A stretch of 64,000 nucleotides of DNA from NCBI GenBank assembly GCA_022010015.1, contig CP091735.1, forward strand, positions 1,302,001-1,366,000, in the 5' to 3' direction. Both the position numbers and the translations under genes were made by a program. Below the pieces are notes generated by a model. That model made no database searches. It was not told the DNA's origin and was given only the letters and a program-made list of their open reading frames with translations. Origin of the DNA: Clostridium sp. (GTDB taxonomy: Bacteria > Bacillota_I > Bacilli_A > Acholeplasmatales > Anaeroplasmataceae). Below, piece by piece: positions 42,264 through 54,388 of the stretch (position 1 is the stretch's first letter; every line of letters starts with the position of its first letter).

Positions 42264-45200
42264 ATGGATCTAAAAGGAAAAAAATAGAGGTTTATCAAAA
42301 GAAACTACTTGATATTGGTAGAAAGAATAAAGCTTATAAATTTTCGTTTTAGTCTTTCATCTAATGTAATGATGCTAAATGATGATTTTTTTGATTGTTT
42401 TACTAAGCTAGTTGATGGTATAGAATTTAATATTGCTAAGCTATTCTCTGATAGCTTAGGAAATGAAAAATGTAGTGAAAAGGAAATATTTGCAAGTGGT
42501 GTTAAAATCAAAAGAGAAGATACTTATTCCTATGAGGAAATAAGAACGATAAAAAATAGATTTTCACCATTAAAAAATGTTAATTATCTATATCCACTAA
42601 CTAATAGTATTGTTTTTAACAAAAAAACATTAAATAATTTAATTAGTAAGGCTAATGTTTTTTTATGAGGAAAATGGCATTAATGTTTTATATTTAGCCT
42701 TTGGTTTTTTTAGAATATGCTGATATTGAGGGTAATAGCTGCTTATCACCACTTTGCTTATTACCAGTTTCAATTGAACGTAAGACTGTAAATAACACCT
42801 ATAAGCTTAAGGCCTTAGATGATGGCTATATTCATAATGAAACCTTAATTTATAAGCTACTAATGGAGAACAAGCTTAAGCTTCCAAAGCTACTTGAACA
42901 TGAGGGATTAGAGGATTATTTATTAAGAGTAGAGGAATTTGCTAAAAAAAATAAATTTGCTATAAAGAAGGAGATAGCTCTTGGCTTATTTTTCCTTTTA
43001 ATAAAATAAAAAAATGTATGAGGATATCGAAGCAAATTTAGATGCTTATTTAAATAGTGATATTTTTACTTGCACTTAGTGGAAATAAAGCTTTATCTAC
43101 TAATTCGAGTATTAATAATTTAGAAAATTTAGAGGTTTTGCCAGCTGATTATTCACAAATGGAAGCTATTAAAAGGGCTAAAAATGGTGAATCATTTGTT
43201 TTACAAGGTCCTCCAGGCTGTGGTAAGAGTCAAACAATTACTAATATAATTGGTGAGCTTATCGCTCAAAATAAAAGTGTTTTATTTGTTTGTGAAAAGA
43301 AGGCAGCCTTAGATGTTGTATATAAAAATTTAGCTAAAAGAGGTCTTCAGGATTTTTGTTTAGCTTTGCATGATCCTAAAGTGGATAAGAAGGACATAAT
43401 TTTTAGATATATATAAGAATTTAGAGGCAATTCAAAATAAAAAAATAACATTATCAAATAAGGCTTTAGATGTTTATGATTCCTATCATACTAACCAAAA
43501 TATTTTAGATTCTTATTTAAAGGCTTTAAAAAGTGAACCATTTAGAAATATTTCTACCTTTGATTTAATAAATTTATATTATGAGAATATTAATGCTAAA
43601 TCAATTAGCTTCGATTTTAAAGGAAAAAAATATATTTTTGATTTTTAAGTCAGAGCTAGAGCAATTTAATTTAAAAATATTTGAGTTTAGGTAAAAAAAT
43701 GATAATATTTTTTTAAAGGCTTTAAGCTTGATAAATTAGATATAGTAGAAAAAGATTTATTACTTAAGTCATTAAAAAAATTTTTAGAAAAATTTTAGAG
43801 AATGTTTTAAGAAATCAAACATTCACAAGGCTTCAATGCTTTCAAATAGATTCAATTGAGGATTATTTTTAAGTCTTTACCACTATATGAATTTATTCTT
43901 AGTGTGCCTTGTCAAATACCATTAGAGTATTTTTTTCATTTAATGATTGGGACAATAAGAATATTGCTTTAAATGCGGTAAATAATAAGTGGCAGCAATA
44001 TAATTCCTTAGCTAAAAAAATATTATTTTTAAAAATATGATGATGATATTTTTTTAATTTAGACATAAGTAAATATTTAGAGGTTGTTAAAAGCAAATCC
44101 TTCATTTACAAGAATTTTTTTAATAAGGAATATAAGAAGACTAAGAAGGAAATGGAGTCTCATTTAAGAAGACATTCTAAATTGAAATACAAAGATTTAT
44201 TTAATGATTTAAAAAGAAATTGAAGAAATCATTAAAGCCAAAAAGGATATTTTACTCGATGATTTAACATTTAGAAACTAACTTTAAGGAATTTTTATTA
44301 TGGAGAAAGTACAGATTTTTTTCAAAGCTTTTTTTGCAGTTATTGAATATTTGAATAAATATAAGAAATATGAAGACGAGCTAAAGGATAGAGCTATTAA
44401 TTTTGAAGCTCTTTTTAAATGACTTAGCAAATAAGAATTTAAGCGAATATTCAGCAGAATATAATCTTATTTTTACCATATAAGGATTTATTAGATAATG
44501 GCTTTAAGGCTTATGATAAATATTTTTGATGCTATTGATGAAAGCCTAGAGGAGCTACTTGTAAGAATTAATGAGCAAATAAGAGATATATCATTAATAA
44601 GTGAGTATTTGGAATATAAGCGAAATAAAAAGAATTCTTGATGAAAAAAATGTGAAGGTATTTCTGATATATTAGAAAATGATGGTATTGAGGCAGTATA
44701 TAAGGCCTTTGCTAAGGAGAATTTAATTAATATTGCCTCAGAATATAATTTGAATAGTGATTTTAACTATTTAATGAAGCAATTTGGTAATGCCTATAAA
44801 GAGATAATTGATTTTTTTCTAATATTAAAATTGCGGAGTTAGTTAGTAAAAAAATTGGCCACAAATTGATAGTATTTATGCTTCAAGTGAAGAGGTTACA
44901 AATCTTAAAATTGAAGCAAATAAAAAGAAGAAGCTTAAACCACTTAAGGATACATTTAAAGCATCTGCTAGTCTACTTACTAAGCTAAAGCCTTGCTTTA
45001 TGATGTCGCCTTTAAGTGTTACTATGTTTTTGGATATAAATAGCTTTAAATTTGATACAGTTATTTTTTTGACGAAGCAAGTCAGCTTACAGGAGAAAAT
45101 GCTATTGGCTCATGTGTAAGAGCTAAATCAATAATTGTTTGTGGTGATCAGGAGCAGCTACCACCTACATCATTTTTCAATACGGAAATTAATGATGATA

Positions 45201-46870
45201 ATGATGTGGAATATGATGTATTTGAATCAATATTAGATGAAGCAAGGGCTATGCTTCCAAATATAATGCTTAAATGGCATTATAGAAGTAAAAATGAAGC
45301 ATTAATAGCTTATTCAAATAAAAGAAATTTATCATGATCTTTTTAACATTTAAGGAGCCTTATTTGTTAAGAAAAAAAATGAAGGCCTTAGTTACATATA
45401 TGTAAATGATGGTTATTTTGATAGGGGTAAAAAGTAGAGTAAATATTAAAGAAGCTAAGAAGACAGTTGAATTAATTTTTAAATCATGCGGCTACTATGA
45501 AGGATAAATCTTTAGGTGTAGTAACATTTAATATTGCAATGCAGAACTTAATTATTGAGCTTGTAAATCAGGAAAGAGCGTATAATAAAGAATTGGATGA
45601 GTTCTTATCTAACGAAAATATTGACCCTTTCTTTGTTAAAAAAATCTAGAAACTGTTCAAGGTGATGAACGTGATCATATTATTTTAACAATTGGGTATG
45701 CTAAGGATTTAGATGGTAAGCTAAGTATGAATTTTGGACCTTTAAATCAAAGTGGTGGTTATAAAAGACTTAATGTAGCAATTACTAGAGCTAAGGAAAA
45801 GATGAGTGTTGTTGGTTCAATTCTTCCAAGCGATTTTTAAATTAGATAAGACAGTTTCAAAGGGCGTTGAGATGCTTTGTGGCTATATTGATTTTGCTAT
45901 TAAGAATAAAGAAACTATAGCTAAAGAATTGAATAATACACCAATTGTTTTGGATTTGGTAAAAAGAATTGAATTATTTAGGCTATAATACTAATACTTC
46001 TATTGGTAATAGTCCTATTAAAAATTGATATCGGTATTCTAGCTCCTAATAATAATGAGTATATTCTAGGTATAATTGTTGATGGTATTAGCTATAAAAA
46101 AATAATCCATCAAGCTTAGATAGAAATTATCTTTTTGATTCAGTTTTAAAAATCACGTGGTTGGAATATTTATCATTTATTTAGCTTTAATTATCTAAAT
46201 AATAAAGATGGTGTTTTTAAAGGAAATTAAGAATCTTTTTAATGAAGGAAGATAATGAGCCTGAGGAAATAAAGGAAGTTATTGTAGATACAGTCGATTA
46301 TTCTGAGTTTGAAAAGGCAGAGGTTTTACGAGCAAGAGATTTGTTTTTACCATATCCAAATGTTTTAGGAATTGTTGCTAATATCAACCAAGAATCAATT
46401 ACAAAGGAAGAAAAACTCTATAAGGTTATTAGTGCTTGCTCGCCAATTCATATTGATGAACTATTAAAAGGCAGTCTTACCAATCTATGAAAAGACTAAA
46501 TTAATTGAAAGCACTAAGAAATTAATATTAGATGATTTGACGATATTACAAAATGATAAAAAAATTATAAAATCTAATTATTATGTTTTTATTAAAGGGT
46601 CAAATATTTGATATTAAGTTTAGAAGACATGATGAATTGAATAGTTATTTAAGACCAGTTGAGCATATTTTTACTGAAGAAATTGCTGCAGGAATATTAA
46701 GTATTGTTAAAAATACTGAGGTTATCGATAAAATGAGCCTTTATACATTGTTAAATAATTTATTAGGCTATCAAAAGCTTAGTAAGAATACAATTCAAAT
46801 CTTTGATAGAGCCCTTAATTCCTTAGAAGCGTTAATTAACATCGAAAATGGTAAGATAAGTGAAAGATAA
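42264..46870 (+). CDS. Giant DUF4011 / SF1 helicase / nuclease-like / DUF3320 protein
   Basis: Restored to about 1535 residues in one gene. Order: DUF4011-like N-terminus (YQKKLLDIGRKNKLINFR); SF1 helicase motif I LQGPPGCGKSQTITN (43204-43248); long helical insertion (about 43400-45000); motif II VIFDEASQ (about 45058) and motif III VCGDQEQLPPTSFF; motif IV LKWHYRSKNEALI; motif V/VI NVAITRAKEKMSVVG; then a restriction-endonuclease-like domain (IKIDIGILAPNNNEYILGIIVDGISY, 46018-46095), where the residue usually Glu before VDG looks like Ile; last, DUF3320 (VISACSPIHIDELLKAVLPIY). ATG 42264 with GGTGAT. At least 25 breaks at A/T runs. Proteins of this layout occur in defence contexts; no partner gene is obvious. 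Confidence 0.8.
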
Positions 46871-46876
46871 ATATAA

Positions 46877-47622
46877 ATGCTTAAAGAATAAAATGGTACT
46901 TGTCACAGGTGCCAATGGTATTTTTAGGATATAATATTTGCCTTAATCTTTTTAAAAAAAATAGGCGCTAATCTTTGTGTGATTTGTAGAAGCGAGGAAA
47001 AAGACTAATAATTTAATTAGTGATTTAACTAAAAAAATATAGTAATTCAAAAATTATGGGCTTTTCATTGGATTTTGCAAATATTAATCATGTTAAGGAA
47101 TTTTTTGCAAATCTCAATGTTAAAATTGATTATTGCATATTAAATGCGGCAACATCAGTTGGGAATTATGATTATATGTATAAAATTAATACTCTTGCGC
47201 CAATTGTAATTTATGAGAATCTAAAGAATTTAAATGTTAAGTTTTTGTTATGTATGCTCTATTTCCTATAAGAAGAAAAAAATATTTATAAAGATGATTA
47301 TGCGTATACTAAATGGCAGGCAATGAATTATTTTTTTATTACAATGATCAAGCAAATTTAGTTAATTTTTGCTCATCCAGGCTTAGTTATGTCAAAATTA
47401 TTCTTAGAAAGAAGAAAGCATAAAAAGCTTAATGAGACTGGTAGGTTTATTTTTTTACCTAAAGCTAAAATAAATTCCTTTTACGATAATAAAGGCGTTA
47501 ATAATGGAGTCTAATAAAAGATATATTATTACACCTAATTTTTTTGAACTTTATGGTAGAGGTCAAAAAGAAAGCTTAATAAAAAAATATTTCAAAGAGG
47601 AAAAAAATATGATAGAAATTGA
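46877..47622 (+). CDS. Short-chain dehydrogenase/reductase family protein
   Basis: About 240 residues after repair. NAD(P) motif LVTGANGILGYNI at residue 8, NAATSVGNYDYMYKINTLAP (substrate region NAA) near residue 90, and the catalytic YAYTK (Y-x3-K) near 47300 followed by WQAMNYF. Start ATG 46877, seven bases after the helicase stop, without a strong ribosome-binding site; an alternative ATG lies at 46893. The restored end EEKYDRN stops at TGA 47620-47622, overlapping the next gene. Breaks near 46882, 46920, 46955, 47000, 47240, 47275, 47330 and 47505. Substrate unknown. Confidence 0.72.
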
Positions 47623-47941
47623 TATTCACGAGGGCCATCCAAAGGTTGATACAGCAATTAAAAAAATCTAGAAGTACAAATAAAAGCTTTTTTTAAACGT
47701 CAAAATAAGAAGGCAATATGTGTCATTACTGGATATGGAAGTAGTGGTGGCAGTCATAAAATAAAGAATGCTACAATTGAATATTTAGAAATGCAAAAAG
47801 GTAAATTAGTCAAGGATTATATTCTTGGCGAGAATATTGATATATTCAATTTGGTCTATCAAAATTTTTCAATATAAGGATTTAATAGATGAAAAATATG
47901 AAAAAAAGCATAATAGAGGAACAATTGTAATAATATTATGA
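47609..47941 (+). CDS. Smr-domain-like protein
   Basis: About 108 residues. MIEIDIHEGHPKVDTAIKNLEVQ resembles the start of an Smr (MutS2 C-terminal) domain (LDLHG pattern, here IDIHEGH), and VITGYGSSGGSHKIKNATIEYL matches the second Smr motif (I-x-G-x-G-x-x-S/K-G-G-x-L/I-K). Smr domains nick or cleave DNA/RNA. ATG 47609 with AGAGG; breaks near 47665, 47692 and 47873. Overlaps the SDR gene, so the pair is co-translated. The 220 bases after it hold only the terminator at 48029 and the thrC promoter region. Confidence 0.7.
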
Positions 47942-48028
47942 TTTTGCTTATTGATAAAAAAATATTACTTGACTAATAAGAAGAGATGAAATAATTTTTT
48001 TACTGTGATAATAAATATATTCTTTCTG

Positions 48029-48055
48029 AGTGTAGAATAATCTACACTTTTTTTG
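48029..48055 (+). terminator. Terminator before thrC
   Basis: Perfect 8-bp stem AGTGTAGA/TCTACACT, loop ATAA, T run. Confidence 0.9.
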
Positions 48056-48165
48056 CATTTATTTACACGAAAAAAACAAAAAAATCAAAAAAATGTTTTT
48101 TTGTAGTTATTGTAATCTTTGGTCAAAAAAATGGTATAATTAAGGAAAATTTGGAGGTTAAAAAA

Positions 48166-49594
48166 ATGTATCATTCAACAAGAGGAAATAAAAAAACGTC
48201 ACATCATATGAGGCAATAATTAATGGCTTAGCAGATGATGGGGGCTTATATGTTATAGATGAGATTCCTAAGCTTTCATATAAGGAAGTACTTAATTATA
48301 GCTATCAAAGGCTTGCTGGTAAAATAATTTCTTTATTTTTTAGTGAATTGGCTTTTGAAGATATTCAAAAAGAAATAGATGAAGCCTATAAATGCTTTGA
48401 TATTAGTGAGGTTGTAAACATTACTAAGCTTGATGGAAAAGCAATCCTAGAGCTATATCATGGTCCAACAGGAGCATTTAAGGATATTGCCTTAGTGGTT
48501 TTACCAAGAATGCTTAAGCTTGCAAAAAAAAAGACAAATAATAAAGATATAACTACAATTTTAACGGCAACCTCAGGTGATACTGGTGGTGCTACCTTAT
48601 CGGGATTTAAGGATGTTTCTGGTATAGAAACAATTGTTTTATATCCTACAAATGGTGTTAGCCATCTCCAGGAGGCCCAAATGCAAAGCTTTAATAATGG
48701 TAATGGTCATGTTTTAGCCGTTCGTGGTAATTTTTGATGATTGTCAAAGCTTTGTCAAGGAATTTTTTCTTGAATAATAGAAATTTACATTTATCAAGTG
48801 CAAATTCTATAAATATTTCAAGACTTGTTCCCCAAATAGTTTATTATTATTATACATATATTAAACTAATTGAAGATAAGGTTATTAAGGAAGATGAAAA
48901 AAATTAATTTTTACAGTTCCTACAGGTAACTTTGGAGATATTTTAGCAGGATATATTGCTAAAATGATGGGACTTCCTATTGAAAAAGCTTATCTGTGCT
49001 TCAAATAAAAAAATAATGTATTGACTGATTTTTTTAATACTAATGTCTATGATGCAAATAGGGAATTTTTATAAAACAAATTCACCTTCAATGGATATTA
49101 TTATTTCTTCTAATTTGGAAAGACTTTTTATATTACACAACAAAATCAACAGCTAAGGTTAAAAAAAGGCTATGGCTGATTTGAGTATTTATAAACGTTT
49201 TTACCCTAGAAGGCGATTATTCTTCATTTAGTGCTTTTTTATACCAATGAAAGGGAAACAAATTTAACAATAAAGGAATATTATGAGAAATATAATTATT
49301 TAGTTGATCCTCATACTGCAGTTGGTCTTGATGCCTTGAAAAAAATTTAAGGCAATGAAAAATTAATGATAATTATAATGTGGTTTTATCTACAGCTTCA
49401 CCTCTTAAGTTTTTATGATAGTGTAGCTTTAGCAGTTTCAATTACTTGCAAGGATTTAAATGATTTTTTTGCAATAAGCTTAATATTGAATTGCCTAATA
49501 AATTTAAATATCCAAGCTTTAATAAAAATGATATAAAGCTTACGGATTTGGATGCTAAAATAAAGGAGATTATTTCATGCTACACATTAAAGTA
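48166..49594 (+). CDS. thrC: Threonine synthase
   Basis: PLP enzyme turning O-phosphohomoserine into threonine. About 475 residues. N-terminal MYHSTRGNKNVTSYEAIINGLADDGGLYV-like pattern typical of the longer bacterial ThrC; PLP lysine in GPTGAFKDIALVVLP near residue 105; ATSGDTGGATLSGF; FTVPTGNFGDILAGYIAK. GGAGG precedes ATG 48166, and TATAAT (48135-48140) marks the promoter. Breaks near 48190-48200, 48326, 48736-48745, 48770, 48900, 48985-49010, 49033, 49062, 49122, 49165, 49205, 49235, 49345, 49415 and 49470. The last codons overlap thrB by 18 bases. Confidence 0.92.
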
Positions 49595-50445
49595 AATGCT
49601 ACATCTGCTAATCTTTGTGTTGGCTTTGATACACTTGGCTTAGCGCTTGATTTAGCAAATGATTTTTATTTTGAGCCAGCTGATAAATTCTATTATGAAG
49701 GCTTTGATTTAGAATATGCAAATGATAATAATTTATTAAAGACAAGCTATGAATATGTTTTTTTAAGCTGTTAAATAAAAAAATAATTCCTTTAAGAATG
49801 AAAAATTATTTCAAGAATTCCTATTAGTAGAGGTCTTGGATCATCATCTACACTAATAGTTGCAGGAATTATGGCTGCAAATTATTATTTAAATAATCCT
49901 CTTAGTAATGATGAATGCTTAAAAATTGCCACTATTATCGAAGGACATCCTGATAATGTTGCACCTGCAATTTTTGGTGGGCTTGTGGCTTCCTTTAAAG
50001 TAGGCGATGATATTAAGTATATTAAATATGATGTGTCAAATACTTTAAATTTTATGACAATTTCACCAAAGGAAATGCTAGAAACCAAAAAAATCTAGAG
50101 AGGTTTTTACCACAAAGCTATGAAAGGGTAGATGTGATTAATAATTTATCAAGAATAGTTAATATACCATATGCTTTTTAAAAAAATGGTGATTTGGGTT
50201 TAATCAATGATTTATTTAATGATAAAATTCATGAGCCATATCGAATGAATTTAATTAAAAAAATAGTTACGCTTTTTAAGGAAATTTCTAAAAAAACAAA
50301 ATTTACCATTTTTGTATAAGTGGAAGTGGTTCAACTATGCTTGTTATCTATAAAGATAAAAATTAATGTAGATGAGTTTAGAATAGATGATTCAGTAATA
50401 AATTTATTAAATGTTGGAAAAGAGGTTGAAATAACTAATGAGTAA
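49577..50445 (+). CDS. thrB: Homoserine kinase
   Basis: GHMP-family kinase phosphorylating homoserine. About 285 residues. VNATSANLCVGFDTLGLALDL at the N-terminus, the ATP loop ISRGLGSSSTLIVAG near residue 88, EGHPDNVAPAIFGGLV near 125, and the C-terminal CISGSGSTMLVIY. Start ATG 49577 with AAGGAG in the thrC end. Breaks near 49762-49800, 50090, 50178, 50262, 50290-50315 and 50358. Stop TAA 50443-50445, overlapped by the start of the ACT-domain gene. Confidence 0.93.
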
Positions 50446-50873
50446 AAAAATATTATTTGGTTGAGGAAAGCATCATTGATGAAAGTGTGATCAAGGTTAT
50501 TAATGCTAAAAAAATTTAATAGATAGTGGAATATCTATTACTGTTGCTTGTAAAAAGATGTGATATAAGTAGAAGTACCTTTTATAAATATAAGGATTTA
50601 ATTTATCAGCCTGAAAATGATTCAACAAGAAGAATGGTATTAAGCCTTAAGCTTGTTGATGAAACAGGTGTTTTTATCAAATGTTTTTAAAATTTTGTAG
50701 CTAAATGTGGGGGAAACGTTTTATCAATTCATCAGGAAATGCCTATCCATAATATTGCCTTTGTAATGCTTACAATAGATATTGTTAAGCTAGAAAAGAC
50801 AATTGCTAATTTTGTAGGAGAGATTAAGGATTTAAGCAAGGTTGTTGAAGTAATCCTTACGGCTGTAGAATAA
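50438..50873 (+). CDS. pheB: ACT-domain regulator of the PheB (UPF0735) family
   Basis: About 145 residues. The N-terminal part resembles a small helix-turn-helix (CDISRSTFYKYKDLIYQP), the C-terminal part is an ACT domain (LSLKLVDETGVLSNVLNFVAKCGGNVLSIHQEMPI). This is the UPF0735/PheB architecture of Bacilli, thought to be an amino-acid sensor. It lies between thrB and hom, which suggests feedback control of threonine synthesis; that is inference. Breaks at 50444-50450, 50512, 50553 and 50680. Overlaps both neighbours (ATGAG with thrB, TAATG with hom). Confidence 0.87.
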
Positions 50874-52023
50874 TGAAAATTGCACTTTTAGGCTTAGGTA
50901 CAGTAGGGGGAGCTGTTTATAAGGCCATTACGGAAAAGAAAACAGATTTGTTTAAAGATTTTTAATGTTGAAATTAAATATGTACTTGTTAGAACAAAAA
51001 GAAAATAAGAGCTTTGCCCTTGATGTACTAACACTTGATTATGAAGAAATTTTTAAATGATGAGGAAATTGAGGTAGTAATTGAAATGATGGGCGCAAGA
51101 GTTAGCTATGATTATATTAAGCAAGCTCTAAATCATCATAAAAAAATGTTATTACGGCTAATAAGGAAGTAATTGCAAGCCATTTTAAGGAGTTAGAGGA
51201 ATTAGCAAAAAAAAATAATGTTAAGCTTTTATATGAGGCCTCTGTTGGTGGATCTATACCAATTATTGGTGTTCTTAGCGATGCCACTATGGTTAATGAA
51301 ATAACCACAATAAAGGGAATTTTAAATGGAACCTGTAATTATATTCTAACTAATATGCATAAAAAAATAAAATGAATTTTTAATGATGCCTTAGCTTTAG
51401 CTCAAGAGAATGGTTTTGCTGAGGCTGATCCAAGTGCTGACTTGAAGGGTCTTGATATGGTTAGAAAAAAATATAAAAATATTGTCAGAAATTGCTTATA
51501 AAAAGTGAAATAGATTTGGATAAAATTTATTCCTATGGAATTGAAAATATTAATAAGGAAATTATTGATGTAATAGATTTGCTAGGATATTCTTTAAAGC
51601 TTATGTGCTATTCTCGTCTAGAAGATGAAAAATATCTATATAGGTGTTGAACCATTTATGCTAAATCGTGATGATTTATGTAATGTAAACTATGAATTTA
51701 ATGTAGTTGAGTATATTGGCAGTAATTGTGATAAGCAAATAATGGTAGGGAAGGGTGCTGGTATTAAAACTGCCAATAGTATTTTAATCGATTTGAAAAA
51801 ATTCATTTATGGTTATAATTCAAATTACAAAATTGTTAATAATTATAAAACAATTGGCGGTGATTTTTCTTGCTTTAAATATTTTGTAAAGCCAATAGAA
51901 GAATTAGATATGGATTTAATAGATATTAATTTAGGTGATTTTTATATAACAAAAAAATTAAACTATGAAGAATTTAAATTGATTCAAAAACAAAATATCA
52001 TTTTATGCAAAAAAATTAATTAG
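50873..52023 (+). CDS. hom: Homoserine dehydrogenase
   Basis: Reduces aspartate semialdehyde to homoserine. About 383 residues. NAD(P) fold MKIALLGLGTVGGAVYKAI, VVIEMMGA (usual IVELIGG), HKNVITANKEVIA, YEASVGGSIPIIGVL, GILNGTCNYILT and EADPSADLKGLDM with the catalytic Asp/Lys. The C-terminal part lacks the usual ACT domain, consistent with a separate ACT protein next door. Starts in a TAATG overlap. Breaks near 50961, 50995, 51050, 51140, 51360-51375, 51464-51500, and 51628. Confidence 0.93.
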
Positions 52024-52026
52024 ATA

Positions 52027-52055
52027 TTGCACTTATAATGATTGTTTGATATAAT
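52027..52055 (+). promoter_or_regulatory. Promoter of acpP
   Basis: TTGCAC, 17-base spacer, TATAAT, 27 bases before the ATG. Confidence 0.8.
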
Positions 52056-52082
52056 ATTATTTAGTTTAGGAGGATTAAATTA

Positions 52083-52318
52083 ATGGCAGTTTTTTTGATA
52101 AAGTAAAGCAAATTATTATAAACGAATTAAAAGTTGATGCTGATAAAATTACACCAGATACTAATTTAAAGGATGATTTAGGTGCTGATAGCTTAGATGC
52201 AGTTGAAATTGTTATGGCTTTAGAGGATGAATTTAATATTTCAATCCCAGATGAAGAAATCCAAAATATTTCTACTGTAAAAAAATTAGTTGAATATATT
52301 GAATCAAAGCTAAATTAA
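52083..52318 (+). CDS. acpP: Acyl carrier protein
   Basis: Carries growing acyl chains in fatty acid and phospholipid synthesis. About 78 residues, acidic. The 4'-phosphopantetheine serine lies in GADSLDAVEIVMALEDEF near residue 37, the strongly conserved core; IPDEEIQNISTV follows. ATG 52083 with TAGGAGG. One break at 52091-52097 (seven T where VFDKV needs fewer). Has its own promoter and terminator; no other fatty acid gene is adjacent. Confidence 0.96.
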
Positions 52319-52326
52319 TTTCAAAG

Positions 52327-52357
52327 CTGTAGCCTACCTTAGGTTACAGTTTTTTTA
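52327..52357 (+). terminator. Terminator after acpP
   Basis: Ten-pair stem CTGTAGCCTA/TAGGTTACAG (G-U pairs), loop CCT, seven T. Confidence 0.88.
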
Positions 52358-52370
52358 AGGATGTGAGAAA

Positions 52371-54388
52371 ATGAAGGAAAATGAACAGGAAATAATTGAA
52401 AAAAATGGGAAAAAAAGTCGTATTTTTTTAGAGTTGAAATTGATCGTTTAAAAAAAGAGAAAAAGTACAATTTTTTTACTTCGCCAATTTATGTAAATCA
52501 ATTAGGATTTCAAAATGTTAGTGCTTATAAATATCTTTATGCGGACAGCTTTCAAAGATATTTAAGAATGAATGACACAAATGTTTTGTTTTTCACTAGC
52601 ATTTAATGATTTAGCAAATACTTCATTTTTTTAGAATCTAAAAGAAAAAAAATAATTGTCTAGATGATAGCTTAGCTAACATATACAAAAAAATGAATTA
52701 TTAAAGCTAGGTGTTGGGCTTGATGTTACTAAGACCTTTAATGAAAATAGTGATTTTTTTATAGAATATTTACAAAGAACCTTCATTAAATTATATGAGC
52801 TTGGCTATATTAAAAGAAAAACAAAAATGGTTGAAACTGATGGTAAAAAAACTTATCAGGATTTTGAAGGTGTAGGTCTTAATAAGGAAAATATTAGTGT
52901 TTTTTTGGTTTTGAATATAAAGGATGTTAGGGATGAGGCGATTGCTATTATCGAGAATCTAAATCTCGATAATGATATTAAGAAAAAAATTATTAAAGAT
53001 ATTTAAGCCTTGTGAGGTAATAAATATTCCTCTTTTAACTTCAAACAATAATAATCTATATATTCATTTGAAGGAAATATGGATGCTTGGAGGTATTTCC
53101 TTTATTGTTTTTAAATCCTAATTTAATAGATTATCAAATGTATGTTTCTGATGATGAGGAAATTATTATTTCTGATAAGCTTTCATTTTGTGGTACTTAT
53201 GCTATTAATCCTTTAACAGGAAGAGAAATTCCTTTGTTTTTTTAAGTACTAAATATGATGAAAAAGGTTCATCTTGGGATTCCTGATGTTAATTTAGAGG
53301 ATTACGATTTATGTAAAAGTGAAGGCCTAGAATACTTACCAATTGTTGAGGATGGTTATGTTATTAATAGTGATTTTATTTCAGGTCTTGGAGTAAGCGA
53401 GGCAAATAAAATCTTAGAGGACTCATTTATTAATGAAGGAGTAGCTACAAAGGGAATTATCTATGAGGAAAATGAATTAATTATTTCTTCACTAGATGAA
53501 TATGGTTGTTTAATTCCCTTATTAATTGATGATGATAAGATTTATCCGTTAAAGGACAACCTACCAATTACATTCTCTAAAAAAAATTTAGATACCAAAT
53601 TCCCAATAGTGATAGTATAGAGGAAATAGGTACACTTATTAATGGGTCACTTAATCGTTTGTTTTGCAATGGCTTATTACCTATGGGAATGATTATTTAT
53701 GATGAAAAATGTTTTTAAATACGGATTTGTTTAATGCTGATTCATTAAAGGAAATAAATAGCTTTTTCCAAAATATGACTATTTTTATTATTGATGATGA
53801 CATTTATGCTAATTTAGCTATGCCAATAATTTTTTTATTGTCTTATAAGCAAAAATAACTAAAACTAATAATCCTCTTGAAATCAACAATATTTTTAATT
53901 TTTTTAAAGATATCGTTGATAAAAAAATGGAAATGAAATTAAGGCTAGCAATTTAAACTTGATTGATTTTCATAGCTTACTTGATAAGTATTCTTTAGAT
54001 GCAATAAGGCTATATTATTATTCTCATAATTATCTTGATGAATTTAGGTTTGATCCTTTAGAGCTTGATTATTTTTCCAAAATCAGGTTTATTTGTTAAG
54101 AAGAACATTTAATGTGTCATTTGTTGAAAAATTCTTATGATTTAGAAATGCCTTTATATGAATTTGATAAGCATATGGAAGAATTATTTTTGAATAACCA
54201 ATTAGCCTTAGCTATAAGCTGTATCTTTAACTTCCAAAAAAAATACCTACAGAACCATAAGTGGTCCTATAGGCAAGCATTTACATTTCTAAAATGGATT
54301 TCGCTTTTTTTACACCTTGTATTGCCGAAGAGGTTTTTTTAAGGATGTATTTAAGGAAAATCATTTATTATTGGAAGAGGATTTTTAA
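52371..54388 (+). CDS. Leucyl-tRNA synthetase paralogue without HIGH and KMSKS
   Basis: About 670 residues, similar in plan to the LeuRS of this genome but shorter. The start KENEQEIIEKWEKSRIF and KKYNFFTSPIYVNQLGFQN (52478-52520) align to the LeuRS start and HIGH strand; the HIGH residues are replaced by NQLGFQN. YAINPLTGREIPL aligns with the editing-domain segment YAINPVNNKEIPI, and NGNEIKASNLNLIDFHSLLDKYSLDAIRLYYY (read in pieces, 53927-54020) with the KMSKS loop region, where KMSKS has become EIKASN. The tRNA-binding end (FTPCIAEEVF) is kept. Adenylation is not expected. About 20 breaks at A/T runs. Role unknown. Confidence 0.72.
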
